64,000 nucleotides of DNA. Source: Oscheius sp. JU75. Lineage: Eukaryota; Nematoda; Chromadorea; Rhabditida; Rhabditidae. Each line of letters opens with the position of its first letter. Position 1 is the stretch's first letter. The stretch is taken from contig JASJZC010000005.1 in NCBI GenBank assembly GCA_037178855.1, forward strand, positions 3,100,001 through 3,164,000, read 5' to 3'. The position numbers and the translations under genes were made by a program. Positions 22,884-35,000 of the stretch are shown piece by piece. The notes below the pieces were generated by a model. It did not search any database and was not told the DNA's origin. It worked only from the letters and a program-made list of their open reading frames with translations.

Positions 22884-24338
22884 ATGGTCAAAAAGGTGAA
22901 ACAGGCTGTTAAGCCCGTTGCTGTAGTGGAAGAGAAGAAAGAAGAAGTCGAGGAGAAGAAGGATGGAAAGGAAGACGTCAAAGGAAACCTCACTCCGGTC
23001 GAGCTGGCCAGCGTCGAGCAGTGCGTCATTGACATCAAATCTCAGGTATCTTTTTTTATTTTGCAGCTATGAAAGTAATTTAGGGTGTTGCTGCAATCAA
23101 ATCTCTGAAGAAGTATTTCGAGCAGCGCGAAGGAAAGTCTCTCTTCCCGGAAATGGACTATGCCCTGTCAATGGCGGTCGTCTACAAAAAGCCGGCTATG
23201 GTTACGGACCACTGCAGAAGTAATATGTGAGTCAATTTTTGCATCTAATTATAGTCGGATGTTCAGCATTCTTCCCCGTTCTGACAAAACCTTTCAAGAC
23301 TCTACAGTCTGTCTCATTCTTCCCGACTTGGATCAGACCGAGAAGGGCAGGGTTGGTTATTCATATCAACTCATCTATAAAAACAAGTTCAGACTGATCC
23401 GGACGTCGAAAAGCAGGCCAGACAATGGGCTGAAAAGATCGAAACGGACCACGATTTGAAGAACAAGCGCGTCAAGATCATCACGAAGCGGCAGCTCGAA
23501 CGTGAATATCACGCCTACACTCAAAGACGAGCTCTCGCCACCCAATACGATCTCTTCTTGGTCGACAAACGCGTCGCTCGTTCAGTGTGCACCTTCCTTG
23601 GAAAGGATTTCGCCAAAGTTCACAAGTAGTTCTTCTTTTTTTTTTGCTGATGTAATTCGTTATTTCCGACGCCCACTTTGGTTCGACTACTTCAAGCCTC
23701 TTTCCCAGGCCATCAGCGATGGATTGAACACCGTCTCCTTCCCCCTAAATCGCTACATGACCAGAGCTGCTGTCTCTGTCGGTCATCTTGGACAGGACAC
23801 TTCCGATCTTTCCGAGAACATCAACGCTGTTGGTTTTTTCTGTTTTCGCAGTCAAAAAATTGATTCAGGTAGTGGACAGACTGGTCGAAGTCTGTCCGGG
23901 TGGACTGCTCAACATTCGCAGTATCTACATTCAACCGAGCGGATCGCAGCCGAGCCTTCCCATTTTCCATGATGAGGGTGCCGCCACTGATGTTGTCTTG
24001 AAGACGGAGAACAAGCATTCGCGTCGCGACCAGAAAACTGTCACCGACGACTGTAACACTCTTCCTGAGGGATTGAAAGTAGGCTCTTTATCCTTCGAAT
24101 AATTGACAAGTTATAGCTGGAAATGCGCAGAAATGGAAAAATGCGAGTTGTGCGCGAGTCTGACGGTCGTGGAGTTCTCTACCCAACAATCCACGACGAA
24201 TGGGATCACCGTGATATTAACAAGCCGACGATCGATCCGGCTCAGCTGGAGAACAAGAAGAAGATCAAGGCCAAGCGAACTGCCAAACGCAAGTCTGCCG
24301 CCATTCTTCACGGAGCCAACAAGAAGATCCGCGTCTAA
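22884..24338 (+). CDS. RSL1D1: Ribosomal L1 domain protein, RSL1D1/Utp30/Cic1-like
   Basis: Proteins of this family are nucleolar and use a ribosomal-protein-L1 fold to bind pre-rRNA. The N-terminus is Lys/Glu-rich (MVKKVKQAVKPVAVVEEKK). The L1 domain follows: AAIKSLKKYFEQREGKSLFP, KTFQDSTVCLILPDLDQTEK, KNKRVKIITKRQLEREY, TQYDLFLVDKRVARSVCTFL, GKDFAKVHK and LNTVSFPLNRYMTRAAVSVG. The C-terminus is basic (NKKKIKAKRTAKRKSAAILH, ending ANKKIRV). Introns are about 35-50 nt. The ATG follows TTTGTTTAG by 3 nt. Placement 114 bp after SDE2 on the same strand could mean an operon-like pair. The exact orthology (RSL1D1 versus related L1-domain proteins) is the least certain point. Confidence 0.85.
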
Positions 24339-24527
24339 ACTGTTTCCCATCTATTGTTCCTTGTTCTTGTTATAAAGTTGTTGAATGCTTCAATTAATTT
24401 ATTCAATTTGTGAGTGAACGGAGAAAGCTTAAGTAATAGTACTAATCGTCAAGAAGGGGGGAGAGACAGGAGGCAATTGTCCGCCAACAAAAACATAATA
24501 AATTCTAGAAGGCCGTAACGAAAAAAG

Positions 24528-24905
24528 TCAGCCGGGGGAGGAGACACGAGGATTATGATCAAAAGACAATGGAAAAGCACGAGAGGAAGAAGGTAATATG
24601 CTTAAAGAGAGTTCTAATAATACTGAATTATTACGGAAATATTTTATGTCCGTTCCGATGAAGGAGAGCTTATTTTGCTTGTTAGAGATTGTTCGTTTCC
24701 TTGATGTTCCCGCGCGATCCTCGAGACGCCGAGCGTCCTGAATTTTCTTTTGTTTCAAGTTAAAAACACAGTAAATACCTCTGTTTTCCGTCTCGACCTG
24801 AAGCCTGAGCTGTCTGCTGATCTCGCGCAAACGACTGGCCGACTGCCCAGTCAGACTCGGCTCACGGCGGTCCAGACCGGCTTGGAAGGCTTTGACGACG
24901 CGGAT
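24528..24905 (-). other. PMCA: PMCA alternative last exon B (calmodulin-binding form 2)
   Basis: After a TTGTTTCAG acceptor the exon begins [20 protein letters not shown], a second version of the calmodulin-binding core, followed by [20 protein letters not shown]. The frame stays open to a stop at 24528. A donor AG|GTATTT at 24779 could instead splice to a further exon that I cannot place. Confidence 0.7.
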
Positions 24906-27900
24906 CTGAAACAAAGGGATTGTGGATGGACGACAAAGGAGAATGGTGGACATGCTGCCCGGTCACAAGCGGCCCTCACAATGTTACGAAAAGTAGATGT
25001 TGTTAGCAAGCGAATATAGGGGACGACCTCCTTCGGACGAAGAAAGAACACGACAGGCACGAACAAACAAGACACATGCACTGATTAGATGTGTGTAGAG
25101 AGAGAGACAGAGAAAGAAATAGATAGAGATACAGCACAGCACGCTCACTTCACGACCATCCGACTCTCTCCGCCGATTGACCATGTTTTCGTTCGCAATA
25201 GAGTGAGTCAGATCGGTGGAGAAAGAAGTGGATTCGGTTCGCTTACAGCCTGGTCGGTTGGGGCGCTGCTCAGAGGCACAGGAATCAGGTGGTCCGAGCG
25301 CTCACCGCCAATCACCTGCAACACGGGGGCCTTCCAGTCCAATCGGAGTGAACAGAGAGAATCTTTTTTGAATATTTTACAGTTTCTAAACAGTTATACA
25401 GACGTGGGGGGGGGTCGGGCACTATCGGGCACAAATCGATCAGGCTTTTTTTCCTCCTCATTCCGTTCTGCTATGGTTTTCTTTTTCTCCCTCTCTTATT
25501 TCGGTCTTTACATTTATTCGAGTCAATAAAATTAAAGAAAAAAAAACAAAGGATCGTATGGCAACGAATTGGGGGTAATCTCTAAAATAATATTGTTTTG
25601 GTCATGCTGTCTCCCTGAAGACAAGAGTACTTGCCAAGTCAAAAAGGAAGAAGAGTCGGAAGTCATTTTAAGGAGAGAAAACAATAGAAAGATCGGGTCA
25701 AAATTTGAACACTCTACCCGTCATTAAATTCCCTGATTTCGTCCGACTCTTCCCTCCCCCATTTTCAGGGTTCTCATGACTCTCAGTTCAAAAAGATAGA
25801 GACAACATGACCTGACTAGAAGTATCAAAAATATATTCTCTGGTTTGTTTCTAAGCAACATAACAAGTGGATTGAGCCTACGAGGGGGAGACTGGGACGG
25901 GAACACACGGTTTTGGGGACACGCTAACAGATCCAGAAAAGGCAATGGCGCTGGGTAGAGAGTGAATGAGAGATGAAAGAGCTCTAGACGTGGGCGATGG
26001 AGACTGGAGTGTCGAGAGACATGCTCTTGCCCATCCTCTGGGTATAACTGCTATTGGTGTCTGGTGACCACTTCTGCACCAGAGGTATTTTCTCGACCTT
26101 CGGTGCTGCCCCATTTTCAACAATGATCTGAGGCTGCGGCGACGGTGTTCGGGGTTGCTGATGATGGTAATAGGGATAGGGCTGAGGCGACTGTCGATGT
26201 GAGAGTGCGGCCAAAGAAGCCCGAGCTCCAGACGGGTCTGGTGAGGAGGCAAGACGCGACCAGCCTCGCATCGACTGGACGGAATGAGTCGAGGCGATTG
26301 ACCGACGCTCATCAAACTCTTCCAGCGAAGAGCGGAACGCCTTGACGACGCGGAGCTGAATAAGACAACCATATTCTCAAGAAATATTTACAATTTGACG
26401 AGAGAGAAAGTGGTGAAACATAAGAAAACTCGGCCAAAAAAAGTGGCCGAATTCTGGCAGCCGCGTATCTGGGGTGGCAAGTCTTTCCAAGTTGCTGCAG
26501 CTGCGGAGTCTGTTGGATTGTGTTGTTTTTTTTAACCAAAAAGAAGGAGAAAAGAGGTTAGTTAAAGCATAAAAGTAGAGAGGGAGAGAAGTCTCACCAA
26601 CAGAGCAACCACAGCTGCAGCAAGAGAGATAGAGAGAGAGAGAAAAGAGGAAAGAGAGATGGGAAATTGTCCACTTTGTCCGACTCTTGCCACATTTCTT
26701 TTGTCTACGAACTGAGAAAAGCGTGGTAAGTCATCTGATTGTTAGTACGAGAGAGAGCGTGCATGCTTATCATTGGTCGTCCCTTCGAAATAAAAAGTAA
26801 GCAAACGAAAAGAGGTTAAATGTGGCATCAGCACATGCATCACGGTCGACGGTAGTCATCTTGTCCAGTAGTCGAAGAGCAGCTCGGGGGAAGACAGACA
26901 GTCACTACGAAGGAGTAGAGAGAGGTGTTCGGAGGGTAAGAAGGGTAAAGCTGTCGTGCTCGCGCCCCCACAATTGAATCTTGCCACCCCACGCGAAAGA
27001 CTGCTCAGAGAGTCTCAAAAAGAGAGTAAAACATGAGGTATTCCTTTTTAAGCATAAGAGAGACCTGTATAGAGAGAGAAAGAGAGAAAGAAAACACAAC
27101 AGAACGGACACCCGGAACACGCAGAAAAGAGAACGGACATGGTCGTCGTGGTCGTGACTAACGAACATACATAAAAACGCAACGTGCCAATGAGAAACGG
27201 ACGGCAATCACTGTTTAGATTGAGACCCCCCTCTTCCTATGACTACTACGTGTTTCTAGCCAAAATTAAAGAGAGAGAGACACCACGAGATCGTGTTCAG
27301 TCGAAAAGGGGACAATTTTCCATCGACATAGCCACACGACAGGTACGCGACGAGAGTTCGACACTCTTTTCTTGTCATTTGACCATCATTTAGAGCATCG
27401 AAAGTCAGAGAGAACTGATGGTCAAATGACTCTCAGCATGCCTGTCTTTGCTTCTTTTACTAGTTTTTGAGCATTAGTCAAGAGAGTGGTGTGTGACATG
27501 CGTGCCCATTTTCTCTTTGTCAAAAAGGGGAGAGAGTTTAACTAAGAAAGATTGAATAGGAGGACGTACCTGAGTCTGGAGACGAGTCAGGCCACGGACC
27601 CAGAGGATCTGTCCAGATCTCTTCTCGTGCGTGTCGGGATCTTCGTAGTCAGGCATCAGAGGATCGTTAGCCGGAGCCTCGCCAGATCCGATGGTCATAT
27701 TCTGTGGAAGACTGCCGGTAGGAATCGTTGTTACAATCTGAAGGATGTCATGAAAAAGTCGAATGAAATATGATACCTGTCCCCAGAGAAGAGTTCCGAC
27801 ACCGAGAGCCAGACACCAGAGCCACTGTTCGACGTTGAGCGAGGCCGTGCTGAACCAGCGGCCTCCGAACTGAACGATGAGAATCTGCGAGATGAAAGTG

Positions 27901-30900
27901 GCGATCCAGATAATGTAGTAGATGGGATTGGAGAAGAGACCAGAGAAGACGTTGCGCTCTCCGTGGATCTTTCTGGCATTGATTTCGTTGAAGAGAGTCA
28001 TCATGACGAAGGTGTTAAAGACAATCGTGAAGTGGATGGAAGGAGGCGCGTGGAGATTAGCCCAGCGACCCGAGGGAATCCCGAAGAAGTTCTCTCCGTA
28101 GAAGATGAGCGTGAAAAGAACGACCAGCTGATAGAGAGCATGGCCGAGGATGTTCTTGCTCATCGTCTTTGAGATCAGCGGACTCGTACGTCCATAGGGC
28201 TTTCTCTTGAGCAGTTCTTCAGTCGGCATCTCAGTTGCCAGAGCGAGCGAAGCCAGTGTGTCCATGATTAAGTTGACCCAGAGCATCTGAACGGCTTTCA
28301 GCGGTGTGTCCTGGATGGCACAGGCTCCGACAAAGGCCACGACAACAGCTACAACGTTCACAGTCAGCTGGAACTGGAGGAACTTGGCAATCGAGTCGTA
28401 GACGTTCCTTCCCCACATGACAGCCTTCACAATTGAGGTAAAGTTGTCGTCGGTCAGGATGATATCTGAAGCCTCTTTGGCCACATCTGTTCCGGCAATT
28501 CCCATGGCGAATCCGACATCGGCCTTCTTCAAAGCTGGTCCATCGTTGGTTCCATCACCAGTCACAGCCACTACCTCACGATTGTCCGTGGCACGAGAGT
28601 CGATGATTCCCTTGACGAGAATGTACTTGTCCGTCGGCTGGGCACGAGCCAAGACACGCAGTTTCGGCCAGATCTGATCCAGCTTGTCCTGGGAGACTTC
28701 GCCATTCTCGTCGCGGATTCTAGCATTGAAGTCCTTGCCTTCCAGAGCGATAAAGTCCTCTCCGGGCTTCAGAATTCCGCAGGCGGTGGCTATCGAACGA
28801 GCCGTGTTGATGTTGTCTCCCGTGACCATGCGAACAGTAATTCCGGCCTCCTGACATCTCTCGATAGCGGCAGGTACCTCTGCAAACTAGTTTTTGATTT
28901 GCATAGCAAGAAATACATACCAGGTCTGACAGGGTCCTGGATTCCGACAATGGCGATGGCAGTCATATCGGAGACGATCTGTTCCTCGTTCTCCCAGTCA
29001 ATCTCTCCTGAGTAGCCAATCTCATTCTCCTTCTGGACTTGAGACGACGGAACGTAGTCCTTATAGGCGAGACAGATAGTTCTCAGACCGTCGCTGGCCA
29101 TCGGCTCGATGACCCTCTTGACGAGTTGGTCGGCATCCTTGGCAGTGAATGGTTGTAGTTGTCCGTTCTTTCCCAAAAACCATTTGCAGCGCTTCGTGAC
29201 AATCTCCGAGGCTCCCTTGCTGAAGACACGGAACCCGCCTCCGGGCCTGTTAATCACCGTCGACATGCTCTTTCTGACCGAGTTGAAAGTGTAGACCTAT
29301 AAATTTCTGAATAGTTGGAGAGAACAAATAAGAACTACCTTGGGAATGCTCTCCTCCGGATGCTTGTCACGAATCTCCTGGTAGCTGTATCCGAGAGCCA
29401 GAACAAATCCGAGCATACCGCATTCCGTCTTGTTTCCAAGTTGAGTGGCCTGCTCTCCTAGCTGTTTCGCGGGAATCACCTAGACATGGCTTCTACTACA
29501 GATCGAAAACAAATGTTACCTGAGTGGAGTAGCTAGAGTTGATGGAGATGCAGTTGAGCAGGACCTGAAGGGTCTCCTTGTCCAGGTTCTCAGCTTTCGG
29601 GGTCTCTTTGAAGTGTGTGTCGTTGATGTAGGACTGAACGACAGTCATTCTGTTCGTCGTCAGGGTTCCGGTCTTGTCCGAGCAGATTGAGGTGGCATTT
29701 CCCATGGTCTCACAGGCGTCCAGATGTCTGACCAAGTTGTTGTCGAGCATCATCTTTTTGACGGAGTAGGCGAGCGAGAGAGTGACAGCCAGAGGAAGGC
29801 CTTCTGGAACAGCCACCACAAGGACGGTGACTCCGATGATCAGGAAATTGATGAAGTGCTGGAAGTCGGCCAGATTGAAGGACTTTTCCTCGATGGCGTA
29901 GCGAGAGATACAGAAGCGGATGACAAGGATGAGGACGGTACATCCGGCCACGAAAGAACCAGCATATCCGATCTGGATGGCGAGACGAGTCAGCTTAGCC
30001 TGGAGCACAGATCGTTCCTTCTTGCCAGCCTCTTCGACTCCAGCCAACTTGCCGTTAGCCACATCTGCGTCAGTCTTCGGACCTGAAACAGGACCGGTAT
30101 CCGCCTCTGGGACAGGACAGAAACACAGAAAAAGTTAGAAGACAGTGCTACTCCCTCGTATAGGAGACAAAAATCTAGCTTTTTGGAGAGGGGTGATTCC
30201 ATTATTCGGCAGCGTCGTGCGATTTCATTTCCATCATTTCCATGCTCAATTGGGTCGAGCGCGAGCGCGCGCGAGCAAGAGCGAATTGCTGTGTGTCACA
30301 TCAATGGGCGGCGGCAACGGGGGTCACACGTCATAATCTACTCCCTCACTTTCGAGAGGGCCAAAAAATCGAATAGGAGAGGCGTGAAAGAGAGAGTGCA
30401 GCCCATATTTCTATCACAATGCTGCTCACAAATAGAGAGACAAGTGCGAGCATTCCCTCTACACGGATAGAGCAGAAATGAAGAGAAGAGAGAAGAAACC
30501 CACCGAGCAGAGGAACATTTCCATCTCCGACTTCCGGGACGACATCTCCTGAAAAGACTATCTAGGTGATCACTGACTTGATTCAGAGACGCCCTCTCTC
30601 AACATCACTACAATCAGAAATATAGGCTAAAGCTGCCCATGCGGTGTCTCTGTCATGCGCCCGAGAGTGTAATCACTACATCAAGAAATTGACTTTTGAC
30701 TAGTGCGCGAGTGCTCTTGCACATATAGTGCTGGACTGGACGAGAAAGAGAATCAGAAATATGTATAGAGAGAGAAAGAGACAAGAATCGCTCTGACAGG
30801 GGGATGCGCTGCTCACCGACACCACCACCTGATGGATGGCTCTTCGAATGTGAACGGGCTCGACGTTCTAAACAACTGTCTACTGTTTACTCTCTTCAGA

Positions 30901-32035
30901 ACATCGCTGACAATGGAGACAAAAGGGACTAACCTTCGCGTTTGGCAGCCTTTCGTTCCTCCTCGGCCACTGTCTTGGCAGCACCCAGCAGTGTCATAAT
31001 GATACCCGTCTGCGAGTTAACTCCTACAGCCGACACCAGCATCTTTCCGGATCCTTCCATCACGTGAGTTCCAGACAGAATCATCGGGTCGTGTTCCGGG
31101 CTCTTCTTGATCTGATCCGACTCTCCGGTCAGCGAGGACTCGTCGATCTTCAGGTCGTTGGACTGGATGAGAATACCGTCAGTTGGCAGCAGATCTCCGT
31201 ACTTGATCTGGATGACATCTCCCACGACGAGGTCGTTCACCACCACCTGAATGCTCGTAGTCAGAATGAAGAAAGTGTGAAATAAACCTGGATAGACTGT
31301 CCATTTCGGATGACGGCGAAGCGATGTTCCGTCTCGATCTTAGCCTGGAGTCCACGGAATTGTCGCTCTTTGGTGTAGTCGTTCAAGGCGGTCACGAGGA
31401 CGACGACGATGACTGAGATGAGAATAGCGACTCCTTCAATCCATCCGGTGTCGTGTTCACCATCATCACCCATACCTGAAATTCGTATGGTCTTTCCACT
31501 CTTTTGACTGGGCTATTCACGCATGCATACGTGAACAAAGGACTGCCACGAGAACTGGGAGAAAACGTACCCGTTCCATCGTCAGGAGGTCTATAAAATG
31601 ATAGAGCTAGTGATACAATTGCAGAAACCAATAGAATGACCAGAGTGACATCCTGAAATCAAAGCTGTTAGTCTTTTCCCCCTGGTTTCATTTGGGCCGA
31701 GAGTAGAGCCACAGCACAAAGTGGTCCTAGGGGAACTACGCACTCTCTAGCTAGCTATGATTGAGAACTCGCAAAAAGACACTGACCTGAAGAGCTTCCC
31801 AAACTAATTGGAGAAAGCATTTGGGGGGATGAGGAGGGATCTCGTTGGCTCCGAAGACAGCTCTTCGCCTTTCCATGTTGTCGTTGGCTTTCAGTCCAGT
31901 GTTCGGATCCGTCCCCAACTTTATGCACAGACCATTGATACCTCCGTGTTCCTGGTCGATCTTCTCCTTGGCCTCGGCTCCTCGGTACTCCATGAGAGCT
32001 CGGAGCTCTTCCAGGGTAACATTATACTCGCCCAT
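24528..32035 (-). CDS. PMCA: Plasma-membrane Ca2+-transporting P-type ATPase (PMCA)
   Basis: PMCA exports cytosolic Ca2+ and is a P2B ATPase regulated by a C-terminal calmodulin-binding segment. From [19 protein letters not shown] it shows the typical N-terminus, [21 protein letters not shown]1-TM2 around [20 protein letters not shown], and the actuator region [22 protein letters not shown]4 has [20 protein letters not shown]. The phosphorylation loop is [14 protein letters not shown], and the hinge is [22 protein letters not shown]5-TM10 end [17 protein letters not shown]. Then comes [17 protein letters not shown], which in known pumps directly precedes the calmodulin domain. Two optional exons lie at site A, and alternative last exons at site C (separate entries). 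The ATG at 32035 lies 8 nt after a TTGTTGTTGCAG acceptor. Upstream non-coding exons cannot be placed. Confidence 0.95.
25247..25315 (-). other. PMCA: PMCA candidate cassette exon at site C, 69 nt
   Basis: The sequence between TTGCAG and a good GTAAGC donor is 69 nt. In phase 0 it encodes [17 protein letters not shown] followed by APTDQA. It could be included ahead of last exon B, placing 23 residues between RLQTQ and IRVVKAF. The acceptor tract is weak and the exon is a prediction. Confidence 0.4.
25984..26355 (-). other. PMCA: PMCA alternative last exon A (calmodulin-binding form 1)
   Basis: After a TTATTCAG acceptor the exon begins [20 protein letters not shown], a close match to the family calmodulin-binding core. 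It continues with a Pro/Ser/Tyr-rich tail ([20 protein letters not shown]) to a stop at 25984, ending [11 protein letters not shown]. The C-terminus is not a standard class I PDZ ligand. The upstream exon ends at 27570 in phase 0, which fits. Confidence 0.8.
30504..30548 (-). other. PMCA: PMCA optional exon at splice site A, 45 nt
   Basis: The exon is bounded by CTTTTCAG and GTGGGT, phase 1 on both sides, and encodes [15 protein letters not shown]. Together with the 51-nt exon it gives up to four in-frame variants of the regulatory loop. This is read directly from splice signals and phase; no transcript evidence is available to me. Confidence 0.6.
30817..30867 (-). other. PMCA: PMCA optional exon at splice site A, 51 nt
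   Basis: The exon is bounded by TTGTTTAG and GTGAGC, phase 1 on both sides, and encodes [16 protein letters not shown]. It lies between the exon ending ERKAAKRE and the exon beginning [14 protein letters not shown]. In vertebrate pumps the same loop between TM2 and TM3 carries the alternatively spliced site A exon. Inclusion or skipping keeps the frame. Confidence 0.6.
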
Positions 32036-35000
32036 CGTGATGACTGCAACAACAATAGTGTCTCCTGTGCGAATATGGATCGCGCTCTTATCAGCAAATT
32101 CGTTCACAAGAGAGATAAAATTGCGCTTCTCAAAAGTTATTACGCAAACCTTTTTGCTTTTGAAAAAGCTAGATGTACTGTGAAATGTGTAGTCAGCAGC
32201 AGTGCGATCTTGTCATGCCCTGTAGGTTGTGTACCTGTAATGAGAAAGAGTAAGAGAGCGACAGATCGGACAGTTGGCAGGTGCAAACTGCGCACCGCAA
32301 AAAACTGCAAACAAAGTAGGCGATACTACTGAAGACAGAGGGGGAAGCCAAACGCTTCAGATTCTAGGGGATTCCTTTGGACTGAAAGAGATCTGACAAA
32401 TGACTACCAATAAGAGAATGAGTGAGGCTTCTCGTCTGTACTCTATATGCGTCTCGAAAAGAACAGTCGGCAAATAGAAGCAGTAATCCAAAGTGTACAT
32501 ATGCAAAATGAGTTGTGAACCGTTCTCTGACGGGGCGGGAATGAGAGAGGGTCTCTGGCCCCCGGCAACCCGCATACACATTAGCGGAAGAAAAGCTGTG
32601 GCCGGCAATCGATACGAAAGAAAAGACATGAGTGGGCTGCGTTGGCCCTCGAAACTCATAGTGCTGGGCGTGTAATTGGAATGAGTCAAGCTATCGATTG
32701 ACCGCTTGAAAAAGGACGCAACGGACCGTCGTCTCGAAAAGACATCTTTGTTCTCGGTCCTAATTGAATTGCAACTCAACGAGGGAGGACAAAAAAGGTC
32801 CATAAACGACAAAGGAGACGTCACGCGACTCTCGTCAGTAATTTATGCGCTCTGCTCCAAAATGGGCCAGAAGAGACGGAGACGGAGAACTGTAAACATT
32901 GTAACCCCTTGATAGCGGCAGTGTGCATATACAAGGGGACCCCTCATTCGGCGAGGGTGACCGCTTACAGCCCCTTTTAACCCGATTATGCAAAACTGAA
33001 GAAGAGGGTGAACGAAACAAAGTGACAAGACTCTAGGTAAACATACTCTTTCGGATCAGTCAACAGCTCTCGAGGAACTCTGCTCTGTTCCCGATACTAT
33101 GGGTGAGACAATTGGTGAGAGAATGGGTGAAAGAGAGGAAGGTGACTAACACTCTTTGGAGGAAGTAGTCGTAACCAAAGATTGATCGGATTTGAATACA
33201 TTGGTCGGATTACGAGCTAGAGACTGAAAGTGACCTCTGGTAACTCGGTGCAGATGTCTTTTTGCCCATATCCGGCAGATGCATCTCTAATTATAGAGAG
33301 GGAGAGAGTCAACTCATAAGAGACTGCTGTAAAGCTGCCGCGACGAGCAATGTGTTCGGCATCAGACGTCCGTCATAAAAGCAAAGACGCGTGTTCATTT
33401 TACAACAGATTGTTAGTTCTTTGGGAAACTGATTTAGGATAACAGCTGGTCAGGCAAGAAAGCCATTGGTCGCGGCTTATCAACAACCTTGAACCCTAGT
33501 CTCTCTCTCTCTCTCGACAAAAACAATAGCGACTGTTTGTTCTGGAGTGAATCCAATTGGAGAGAGGAAGAGAGAGATAGTCTGAAGAGGAAACGGTCTT
33601 ATCTTTAAGAGGGGAAAAGGGGAAAAAGGAAAGAATATGAGGCTGAGACGAGAGTGCGCTTTAGCTGCCAGGCTAGCGTATTGATCGTTGGAACAGCCGC
33701 GCCTGCCAGCAGCACTGCCCTCAGCCTTCTCGTTTTTTAAGCCCAAAATCTTCCCATTCATCGAGACCATCCTCGTCTCGTAAAGTGATTATAATGAGAG
33801 AGAAGGAATGAACAAGCTTTGACAAGAGAGATAGAATGGAACGGAAACAATTGGTCATTCACGGCGTCGAAGGGACGCCGAGCAACAACTATACGGTTTG
33901 ATGACAGTCTGAGTCAAGATTTAAAATGGGCAACAACTTTTGATGGATCCGATAGGAACAACTGTCGTGTGGCCCCGGAAGTTCTGAGGGGGGATACAAA
34001 GAGAGCGAGATTTATAGCGGCTCTTCGGAAACATTATTCCAGGAGGGACAACTCAATTTGGAGCGACGGGTGATTGGAATAAAACTGTTCCAAGCGAATG
34101 GCTACGCGCCAATGGGCCGGAAGAATGGCCTGAAAGTAAAAGAAGGAGGTGGTTGATAGATGGCGTGGGCAAGGATTGAATATCCCAGAGCGAGGCGCTC
34201 TCCAAGAGACAACTTGATGTCCAATCTAAAACAGATGCTCCTCTCACCATAGAGGATGTGTGTATTTACTGCCCTACAAATAGCAATAGGCGCAAATCCG
34301 ACCGGTTATGTTATCCGGACGAGAGTCGCGGCCTTTCACACGGCATCATTTTTCATGGGCCACACATGCATTCGGGAGGGGATTCAAGAAAGGATTCGAG
34401 GGAAAGGAGGAAATGTCTCGGGTGACAACTGACGCTAACGAAGTGCCGTCCTTATCACTTACAGGAGAAAATCTTACGTAGCTGCATATCTCACTGAGAT
34501 ATGGCCTTCCTAAGGTACGTAAGCTTTTCCAATGACGCACGCACTTCGCACGATAAGATCGCAAGCTATTCTCAGCCAGCCAACTTTTGGCGGAGGAGGA
34601 CGATCGTTTACAGTGATATCAGGGACATGACTATTCAGTCTGAACTATTTTGAGAGCTACTGAATCACTTTCAGAGAGCGGGATGGTCAAGGGTGTAACT
34701 TTGGGTGAAGACAGCGAATAAGATATACGGGCAATTTATAAGGAGTATCAACAATTTTTCAGAATAATTTCAGTTCAAACATGGGTCAGGTAAGTACTGC
34801 AGCTATATGGAAAAGCACTGCTGAGCTAACTGGAAACTGACATGGTACTTGTTAATGGACTAACCACTTTCATGATTCCGTGAAGTTCTGAAGCACCCAT
34901 TCTATTCTAACTGAATACGCGACGAACACAACACTAGCAGTTCAAAATCTATGAATGACTGTTGCCTTACTGATAAGACGACTGAGCAATCTTTGTACAT

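Noticed and set aside
25723..25945. Extra PMCA coding exon downstream of the exon A stop
   Set aside because: The frame ([15 protein letters not shown]) has no acceptor in phase with the upstream exon and no similarity to PMCA tails.
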